A DNA stretch of 7,030 nt from CAZQQU01 sp964595625. GTDB lineage: Bacteria; Bacteroidota; Bacteroidia; Flavobacteriales; Flavobacteriaceae. The stretch lies in NCBI GenBank assembly GCA_964595625.1, contig CAZQQU010000030.1, positions 1 through 7,030 on the forward strand, in the 5' to 3' direction. The notes beneath the pieces were generated by a model, which did no database searches, had not been told where the DNA came from, and saw nothing but the letters and a program-made list of their open reading frames with translations. Shown piece by piece: positions 1-4,740 of this stretch. The translations under genes and the position numbers were made by a program. Position 1 is the first letter of the stretch. Every line of letters starts with the position of its first letter.

Positions 1-354
1 CGGTGCCTTCAAGAGAGCTAACGGTCTGGACATCCAAAACTTCACCGGTTGTGCTCTGAGTGGTTAAAGTACCCCCCCCGAGTTCCCGGAGCCATAATGC
101 CCCCAAGACATCATCCCATCCGGGTCTATATAGTAAACCGGGTTATTATACGCATAGGTATAAGGTGACCAACGGCGGGATACTTCCGCTATCGGGTCAA
201 CGTTAAACCACCTTCCTAAATCCGGTTGATAATTTCTAAAACCAAAATCATAAACATTTACACCAAATTCTTCCTGTAATTCTTTATTTCCAAATTTGTA
301 TTTATACAGTCCTGCACAACTTTTTTTATTTTTTTCAAAGAACGTTTGTGGTTT
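1..354 (-). pseudogene. RHS orphan cassette A: core end plus frameshifted tip, runs off left edge
   Basis: This is the 3' end of an RHS (YD-repeat) polymorphic toxin gene without its 5' part. Read on the minus strand, the frame opens after a TAA at 355-357, with no start codon before the homology. It gives about 96 residues and stops at 64-66. Residues about 18-80 are the conserved RHS core end: YKYKFGNKELQEEFGVNVYD, then RNYQPDLGRWFNVDP, WSPYTYAYNNP and the closing IDPDG motif (115-126). RHS proteins wrap a variable C-terminal toxin; the toxin (tip) begins after DPDG. Here the tip starts MMSWGHYGSGNSGG and breaks at a G8 run (72-79). Shifting the frame by one base there gives an open frame to the window edge (GGGTLTTQSTTGEVLDVQTV and on), so the tip looks continuous in another frame. 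It follows the lipoprotein gene at 397-867 as the next cassette in the chain. The toxin activity cannot be told from the few tip residues visible. Confidence 0.8.
72..79 (-). repeat. Mononucleotide G8 tract (C8 on plus strand) in RHS tip A
   Basis: Eight consecutive C on the plus strand read as G8 in the coding direction, just after the core/tip boundary of cassette A. With eight G the RHS frame ends at TAA 64-66. With nine or six G the frame stays open to position 1. With seven it stops after about nine more codons. Such tracts are classic slippage sites for replication, transcription or translation, and also classic places for base-calling error. Confidence 0.85.
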
Positions 355-396
355 TTAGTTTTCAAAAGCACCAAATGTGAAACACTACCTATCTTA

Positions 397-867
397 TTAG
401 TATATTCTTTTAATTTTTGGTTTTCTTTCAGAAACATTAATTTCCCAGACAGGTAGATGATTTGAGATATATGGATACCAGGTAGAAAATTTTTGAAATT
501 CATCATAAAATATGGAAACGTCTTTTTCAGTTTTTTTTCCATTGATGAATAAAAATAAATCATAGCATTCATTGATTAAACAAATTTTATCAAAATCACT
601 AGGTTTATTTGAATCAGATATCGTTTCTATTCTTCCATGGATAGTAAAATTTTTAGGATAGGTTTCTTCAATGTAAATTTTGATTTTTACTTCTCCCATT
701 TCAGGATTTTTTAATTGCCTTGATTCCATAGGAATCTCTTGTAAATACTGTTCAGCATATTTATAAAAATAGTCAATATCTACTTCATTAGTATAAGTTG
801 TTTTACAACTAAAAATTGTTGTAGACAGAACTAAGAATATAAAAGCTGTAAAAATTTTATCAACCAT
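397..867 (-). CDS. Predicted lipoprotein, candidate immunity protein for the JAB-like RHS toxin
   Basis: The protein has 156 residues and no recognised family. The N-terminus has one basic residue (K4), a hydrophobic stretch (about residues 5-18) and a cysteine at position 21 in the context TTIFSC. This is an acceptable lipoprotein signal, although F at -2 is not the textbook lipobox residue. The mature part is mixed and charged with no further membrane segment, so it is predicted to be a periplasm-facing anchored protein. ATG at 865-867 follows the TAA of the upstream RHS toxin by a single base (TAA-A-ATG), so the two are almost certainly translated together. In polymorphic toxin systems the gene directly after the toxin tip is normally its immunity protein, and that is the basis for the role given here. 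A lipoprotein immunity protein would suggest the toxin is neutralised in the envelope. A role as an unrelated envelope lipoprotein cannot be excluded. Confidence 0.75.
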   Translation of the reverse strand: MVDKIFTAFIFLVLSTTIFSCKTTYTNEVDIDYFYKYAEQYLQEIPMESRQLKNPEMGEVKIKIYIEETYPKNFTIHGRIETISDSNKPSDFDKICLINECYDLFLFINGKKTEKDVSIFYDEFQKFSTWYPYISNHLPVWEINVSERKPKIKRIY

Positions 868-868
868 T

Positions 869-1501
869 TTAAAAATATTTTTTCAAGAAATTTCTATTTT
901 GCCTTGAATAACCTCTGTTATTATATTGACTAGCTCCTCCATACTCAGATTGAATGTAATGAGGATATTTAGGGTTATAGCTGTTTAAATCTCCCCAATC
1001 TCCACCAACTCTTCCTGAAGGGGTATAATTACTTGTTCTAGGGTGAGTATGTATTTTAAAAGAAACATTCCCTGTTGTTTCTGATTTAAAAAGTTCGTTT
1101 GCTTTAGATTTTCCTTCCATAGAAGCAAAATCTATCGCTAGAGTTGATGTGTTCCATTTCCACGGGTTTATAAATAATCCTGAAGAATTACTACCTTTTT
1201 CACTAAAGCCTAAGGCCGAAAGTTCCCTCCCGTTTTTCGACTTAAATGAAAGAAAGTTCATTACTTCTATTCCATTTTCAAGATCTCCAATTTGAAAAAT
1301 CAAACCTCTCTCACTGAAATCGATATCTCCTAAATCTCGATCTAATACATTTGTGTCATTTACTTTTATAGACTCACCTGTTCTTTCAATCTCTCCATTT
1401 TCATTTTCCTTTGTAGCATAAATCATATCAAAATCATCTTCTGTTTCTTTTACTAATTTTAATTCTCCAGTATCTATATTAAATTCATAATCATCAAACA
1501 A
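869..1501 (-). other. Variable toxin tip of RHS cassette B, JAB-like domain
   Basis: This is the part after the DPDGR boundary, 210 codons plus the stop. The key motif is FKIHTHPRTSNYTPSG at tip residues about 148-163 (HTHP encoded at 1040-1051), followed by GGDWGDLNSY. This resembles the JAMM zinc-binding pattern H-x-H-P...P-S...D of JAB peptidases, which in bacterial polymorphic toxins form the JAB-like toxin families. The spacing is not canonical. After HTHP come seven residues, then S562, and the candidate acidic ligand is D568 or D571 rather than three residues after the serine. The upstream glutamate could be in NGRELSALGF (about E493 of the frame), which is a guess. The end, KYPHYIQSEYGGASQYNNRG, looks like a closing strand of such a domain. 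The domain family is a likely but unverified call; a different zinc hydrolase is possible. Confidence 0.55.
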
Positions 1502-2701
1502 CCTGCCGTCTGGGTCGATGTATCGAACAGGATTATTTGCAGCATAGGCATAAGGTGAAAATCCGATTTGTTTGGGGTGGTCAGCCAGCGGGTCAACATT
1601 CATCCATCGCCCCAAAGCCGGGTCGTAATTCCTTGCCCCAAAATCATACATTCCTATTCCAAATTCTTCTTGCAGTTCCTTGCCCCCGAACTTATACTTA
1701 TAAGTCTCCAACGCATTGGGATTGGTGGGTATCAACTGTATAGGCCCGTCACCGATACTGGCAAAAACGTAGTTCTCCGCATTGTAGCCCTTATGCTTGA
1801 GTCCGAAAGGGTAGTAGTGGTCTTCCTCTAAAATCACCATCCAATTATCTTCATTTAAAGCATAACGAAGGCGTATGTTACCCAGATGGTCGGTGTAATT
1901 AAATACGTAATTATAAGAGGCTGTTGTCCCCCCTCCCGCAGTACCTCCGGTTTTATGCGTTACTTTAACATACCCTTCCGCTGTGGGGAAAAACTCCAGC
2001 TTATCGTCTATATACTGAAAACCGTCTAGGTAGTGGGTGGTGGTCACAGTAGCAGGGCTAGTGGTGTTATCGGTTACTATCTTTCGGAGCTTGGTGCCAC
2101 TGGCATCGTAAAGATATTCAATTTCGTCGTTATTTTCAAAAACTATCTTTTTGGGTAAATTTAAATGATTGTAAACAATTTCATCAATCTCTTTATTTCT
2201 GTCTTTAATGAGGTTGCCGTAGGTATCGTATTCAAAATCATTGTCAGTATTGCCGTTAATGCCTTTTTGATTGCCGTCATTAAAACCTGCACTATGGGTG
2301 GTGTTATCTACCACATTTATGAGCTTGTTCCCCAGGTCGTATTCGTATTCTAAATCATCAATTTCAATCAGGTTGTTGGGGTCATCCACTTCACCGTACC
2401 GAAAGAGAGAAAGTATATTGCCGTTACTATCATAGGTGAGATGTTCGTTATAGCATTGAGCCACCGGGGTGGTTGATCCGGGCACTTGATACCAAGCATC
2501 TCGTAATCGATTCAGGTAATCGTAGGAATATGCATACCTTCTACGAGTATTATCACTGGCGGTGCGCCAGGTGGTCTCAGCTATATTGCCGTTGTAAAGG
2601 GGTCTTACCATGCCATTAACATCGTACTGTATGTCTTCATTATAATTAATTCGGTAAGCAAACAAATCTACCGGATCCGGGCTGATGCTTAGGTTGTCCA
2701 C
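869..2701 (-). CDS. RHS repeat protein fragment with C-terminal JAB/JAMM-like toxin domain
   Basis: This is a 610-residue reading frame, counted from a GTG at 2699-2701. Residues 1-400 are RHS core with degenerate YD repeats: YSYDYLNRL (59-67), LTYDSNGNI (88-96), YEYDLGNKL (119-127), FEYDTYGNL (156-164) and IEYLYDASGTKL (194-205). The usual core end follows: YTDHLGNIRLRY (269-280), DHYYPFG (294-300), YKYKFGGKELQEEFGIGMYD (334-353), RNYDPALGRWMNVDP (357-371) and PVRYIDPDGR (391-400). Residues 401-610 are the variable tip, a predicted metal-dependent JAB-like peptidase toxin. The GTG is probably not a true start: homologous core continues upstream to 2782 and is then cut by a TGA at 2783-2785. 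Full RHS proteins are far longer and carry a secretion or anchoring N-terminus, so this is a 5'-truncated orphan cassette. Expression would require recombination onto a full-length RHS gene or an internal start. The lipoprotein gene follows one base after the stop. Confidence 0.85.
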   Translation of the reverse strand: MDNLSISPDPVDLFAYRINYNEDIQYDVNGMVRPLYNGNIAETTWRTASDNTRRRYAYSYDYLNRLRDAWYQVPGSTTPVAQCYNEHLTYDSNGNILSLFRYGEVDDPNNLIEIDDLEYEYDLGNKLINVVDNTTHSAGFNDGNQKGINGNTDNDFEYDTYGNLIKDRNKEIDEIVYNHLNLPKKIVFENNDEIEYLYDASGTKLRKIVTDNTTSPATVTTTHYLDGFQYIDDKLEFFPTAEGYVKVTHKTGGTAGGGTTASYNYVFNYTDHLGNIRLRYALNEDNWMVILEEDHYYPFGLKHKGYNAENYVFASIGDGPIQLIPTNPNALETYKYKFGGKELQEEFGIGMYDFGARNYDPALGRWMNVDPLADHPKQIGFSPYAYAANNPVRYIDPDGRLFDDYEFNIDTGELKLVKETEDDFDMIYATKENENGEIERTGESIKVNDTNVLDRDLGDIDFSERGLIFQIGDLENGIEVMNFLSFKSKNGRELSALGFSEKGSNSSGLFINPWKWNTSTLAIDFASMEGKSKANELFKSETTGNVSFKIHTHPRTSNYTPSGRVGGDWGDLNSYNPKYPHYIQSEYGGASQYNNRGYSRQNRNFLKKYF

Positions 2702-2782
2702 ATTGTTGATGTCCGTGAGCCAGCCCCTGATGTTGTATTGATAGTTGACGTTTTGTAAATAGGTTGAGCCGGATACTATTTT
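2702..2782 (-). other. Upstream continuation of RHS core B, lacking a start codon
   Basis: The RHS frame stays open for 27 codons upstream of the GTG at 2699-2701 and ends at TGA 2783-2785. The translation contains YLQNVNYQYNIRGWLTDINN, a signature stretch of Bacteroidota RHS cores. This shows that the core was once longer and that the cassette was cut here by recombination or decay. No ATG lies in this stretch. Confidence 0.75.
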
Positions 2783-2815
2783 TCACGATTTTAAGACGTT
2801 TTAAAGCCCTAAAAA

Positions 2816-2847
2816 TATAAAAGACGGACAATTATCCGTCTTTTATA
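2816..2847 (-). terminator. Strong Rho-independent-type hairpin between cassettes C and B
   Basis: A perfect 13-bp inverted repeat (TATAAAAGACGGA at 2816-2828 against TCCGTCTTTTATA at 2835-2847) encloses a six-base loop. Read on the minus strand, the right arm ends in CTTTTATATTTTT, a U-rich tail. This suits termination of the transcript coming from the membrane protein gene ending at 2932. The arms also end in T runs on the plus strand, so it may work in both directions. It lies only about 30 bases upstream of the truncated RHS core B and would separate B from any promoter further upstream. Confidence 0.8.
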
Positions 2848-2931
2848 CCACTAAATAAATTTATTTAAACTTTGATTATCAAGTTATTAAATACCTTATA
2901 TCTGCCCAATTCCACATCTGAAGCATTACCC

Positions 2932-3309
2932 CTATCTACGCCAGTTGAATGCTATAACATACCAAAATATTATAAGAAAATGAAGAATAATAAAATAGAT
3001 TCCATTTTCTGAATTTAAATATCTTTCAAAATGACCATGAATTAAATAATTTATGATTAACACTAATGCGGTACTCAATGAAAATATAGAAATCCTTGAT
3101 TTTAATGAAAACACTATTTTTTTTGTGTCTAAAGATTTTGTTTTAAAATTGAAAATCAGCGACAATTGTACGATAGAATATATAACATACAGCAGTAATA
3201 AAAGCAAAATATTTTCTATAGTAAAGCTAAAAGCAATCACAAAAAATAAAAGAAATGATAAGCTATCTTTTATAAATAAGATTATTTTTTCTTTTTCTAA
3301 AACCTCCAT
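2932..3309 (-). CDS. Small polytopic membrane protein, candidate immunity protein of RHS cassette C
   Basis: The protein has 125 residues, is very rich in I, L, F and S, and has about four predicted membrane helices: residues about 10-30, 33-53, 74-91 and 104-121. A charged loop with several lysines lies between the second and third helices. No family is recognised. ATG at 3307-3309 is preceded by TAA-A in the +1 frame of the RHS tip, the same one-base toxin/immunity spacing seen in cassette B. The position directly after an RHS tip is the main reason to call it an immunity protein. A membrane-embedded immunity protein would fit a toxin acting on the inner membrane. The DNA is visibly more AT-rich than the RHS core, as usual for tip and immunity DNA acquired by transfer. 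The hairpin at 2816-2847 probably ends its transcript. Confidence 0.7.
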   Translation of the reverse strand: MEVLEKEKIILFIKDSLSFLLFFVIAFSFTIENILLLLLLYVIYSIVQLSLIFNFKTKSLDTKKIVFSLKSRISIFSLSTALVLIINYLIHGHFERYLNSENGIYFIILHFLIIFWYVIAFNWRR

Positions 3310-3310
3310 T

Positions 3311-3701
3311 TTAATACAATCTTTTTATAATATTATTTTGATTATATGGCACTATTAATCCACCTGTAACACTACCAGTTACACTTGCACCCACCTGAAT
3401 TTCCGCCCCCGTCCCAAAAGACATATCTTTCGTAAGAAGCTGTTTCTAACATATTTGGTTTAATCAAATTACTGCCTGATACTGCCATCATCCCATCGGG
3501 GTCTATGAAGAAGATGGGGTTATTAAAAGCAAAGTTATACGGGCTGTGCCTTCTCATAAGCTCCGCCAGCGGGTCAATATTCATCCACCTGCCAATTGCC
3601 GGGTCGTAGTTACGCATCCCGAAGTCGTAATAATTTAAATCCATTTCATTTTGCCATTCCATACCGTTAAACTTGTATTTAAAACGGTTATTTTCAATTA
3701 C
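3311..3701 (-). pseudogene. RHS orphan cassette C: core end with apparently frameshifted tip
   Basis: The RHS frame opens after a TAA at 3702-3704 and runs to TAG at 3372-3374. It contains FKYKFNGMEWQNEMDLNYYD, RNYDPAIGRWMNIDPLAE, NNPIFFIDPDGM and a short tip (MAVSGSNLIKPNMLETASYE and on) that ends in the odd sequence SGGCKCNW. An ATG at 3660-3662 could start a 96-residue product, but core homology begins upstream of it. A second frame, shifted by +1, is open from 3445 to TAA 3311-3313. Its 44 codons include DMSFGTGAEIQVGASVTG and end one base before the ATG of the membrane protein gene, exactly as in cassette B. The simplest reading is a single-base frame break between about 3445 and 3375, possibly in the G5 run (3406-3410) or the later GGG. 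Even when joined, the tip is only about 60 residues, so it may be a degraded remnant. Confidence 0.75.
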
Positions 3702-3765
3702 TTAAAATCCAACCGAACAAAAAATCAAAAAGAATAAAATACCATTTTTTGTTTTTATTGTCCAT
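3694..3765 (-). CDS. Possible 23-residue hydrophobic small protein
   Basis: ATG at 3763-3765 starts a 23-codon frame (MDNKNKKWYFILFDFLFGWI and three more residues) ending at TGA 3694-3696. Charged residues are at the N-terminus and a single aromatic hydrophobic segment follows, as in small membrane peptides. It starts ten bases after the stop of the 75-residue membrane protein and has the clearest ribosome-binding site in the window. Its last three codons overlap the beginning of RHS fragment C. It may therefore be a genuine small protein of the upstream operon, or the N-terminal stub of a gene cut by the RHS cassette. The length is too short for similarity arguments, so confidence is low. 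Confidence 0.35.
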   Translation of the reverse strand: MDNKNKKWYFILFDFLFGWILSN

Positions 3766-3768
3766 TTT

Positions 3769-3775
3769 TTCCTCT
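3769..3775 (-). promoter_or_regulatory. Ribosome-binding site of the 23-codon small ORF
   Basis: AGAGGAA on the minus strand, with AGAGG ending five bases before the ATG at 3765. A good Shine-Dalgarno match is unusual among the other starts here, which mostly rely on overlap or lack one, so it supports the small ORF being translated. Confidence 0.4.
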
Positions 3776-4003
3776 TTATCTTCTTTTTTTTGATTCATTT
3801 TTTAATTTTGATAAATAATAAACTCTTACTAATGTTATTAAACCTATAATAAAAATAATAATCCATAAATACATATGGTTGTCTCTTTTTAATGTTATTT
3901 CATCAACAATAATTGGCGAAATAAATAAGACTAATCCATTACTCAACGAATGGGCTATAAAACTGATTAAAAAACTTTTTGTTTTTAAAAATCTTTTCCA
4001 CAT
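3776..4003 (-). CDS. Small membrane protein with two predicted helices
   Basis: The protein has 75 residues and no family is recognised. A basic N-terminus (MWKRFLKTK) is followed by a hydrophobic segment at about residues 11-33, a charged linker (DEITLKRDNH), a second segment at about 45-64 (MYLWIIIFIIGLITL) and a strongly basic tail (KLKNESKKRR). The tails are predicted to be cytoplasmic, making a hairpin in the inner membrane. ATG at 4001-4003 lies inside the 3' end of the HEPN-like gene (19-bp overlap, different frame), so it is most likely in the same operon. Small membrane partners are common in anti-phage operons, where they can act as effectors that damage the membrane. That role is an inference from context only. 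An alternative is a stray immunity-type protein from the neighbouring RHS array. Confidence 0.6.
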   Translation of the reverse strand: MWKRFLKTKSFLISFIAHSLSNGLVLFISPIIVDEITLKRDNHMYLWIIIFIIGLITLVRVYYLSKLKNESKKRR

Positions 4004-4740
4004 TCACAATTTTCAATATAGTTCGGTTTGTAGTGATTCATAAAGTCTCTTAAGTCTTCCATACATTTTTCATATTTAAAGTCTAACATTTTCTTTATCA
4101 GTTCTTCTTGAGTAGAAAAACCAGGTTTGGACTTTGTATGAACTATTTCATCTCTCAAATTCTTTAAATCTGTAATCAACGAACTTGACAAATTGAATTT
4201 ATTTTTAAAAATTTGCGGGAACAAATCTTTTATCTTTTCCATTGTCCCCATATTTCGTTGTATCTGTTCTTTATTATAAAGTTCGGTCTTTTGTTTCAGT
4301 TCCTTTTGAAAAACAAAATCATCTGGTATTATGCTATTGACAAATGCTTCTAAAGCATTATACATCCCAATAATACAAGAACTAGCAGCACCAAAATAAT
4401 GGTATAATTCGTTACTCGCTTCTTCCGTTACTTGTTCTCGTGCTGTTAGTTTTTCAAATAACTTTTTTTTGTATTCTTTTCGAATCCTATTGCTAATATG
4501 TCCAAAATCAAAATATACCAAAGTTAAATCAGGAAGTGGGATAATGGTTTGGGCTCCGTTATAATTGTAATGCATCCCCCAAATATTTGAACCATCGGTT
4601 GTTTGTATTAAGGGAACAGTATCTTTATTTATTTCTTTTAAAGTTTCAGAATCACTTCGATTTACAAAAGAGGGAGTTGCTCCTTCTTTAATGGGAAGTT
4701 TTAGACTTTCAAATTGATACTTTTTCTTGATATGCTTCAT
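3985..4740 (-). CDS. HEPN-like protein coupled to the Type ISP enzyme
   Basis: The protein has 251 residues. The C-terminal half (about 105-240) reads as a helical bundle. One helix contains GAASSCIIGMYNALEAFVNS (117-136), and a later helix contains DLKNLRDEIVHTKS (191-204). RDEIVH at 196-201 fits the RxxxxH motif of HEPN domains, whose arginine and histidine form the RNase active site in many toxins and defence proteins. The N-terminal ~100 residues (WGMHYNYNGAQTIIPLPDLT and around) look like a separate strand-rich region of unknown function. The C-terminus ends in ENCECGKDF. ATG at 4738-4740 overlaps the TGA of the methyltransferase gene by four bases (ATGA), which indicates translational coupling and a joint role. 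It may be a backup effector RNase or a non-catalytic partner of the restriction enzyme. HEPN membership is a motif-based call, not confirmed by a search. Confidence 0.65.
   Translation of the reverse strand: MKHIKKKYQFESLKLPIKEGATPSFVNRSDSETLKEINKDTVPLIQTTDGSNIWGMHYNYNGAQTIIPLPDLTLVYFDFGHISNRIRKEYKKKLFEKLTAREQVTEEASNELYHYFGAASSCIIGMYNALEAFVNSIIPDDFVFQKELKQKTELYNKEQIQRNMGTMEKIKDLFPQIFKNKFNLSSSLITDLKNLRDEIVHTKSKPGFSTQEELIKKMLDFKYEKCMEDLRDFMNHYKPNYIENCECGKDF

Noticed and set aside
258..572. 104-codon minus-strand frame across the lipoprotein end and RHS fragment A
   Set aside because: It overlaps both in another frame, is very rich in lysine and asparagine from AT-rich DNA, and resembles no protein.
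2699..2701. GTG as the true start of the RHS protein
   Set aside because: Conserved RHS core sequence continues in the same frame for 27 codons upstream, so the GTG is most likely an internal valine of a truncated gene. It is used only as a formal coordinate.
2790..2803. Near-palindrome TTAAGACGTTTTAA as an operator
   Set aside because: It has one mismatched pair, no second copy and no recognisable promoter beside it, so a regulatory call is not supported.
2646..2831. 61-codon minus-strand frame at the start of RHS core B
   Set aside because: It reads the RHS core in the wrong frame and runs through the terminator hairpin.
3053..3358. 101-codon plus-strand frame
   Set aside because: It is antisense to the membrane protein gene. 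The AT-rich DNA leaves both strands open, and the minus-strand frame has clear helices and the toxin/immunity spacing.
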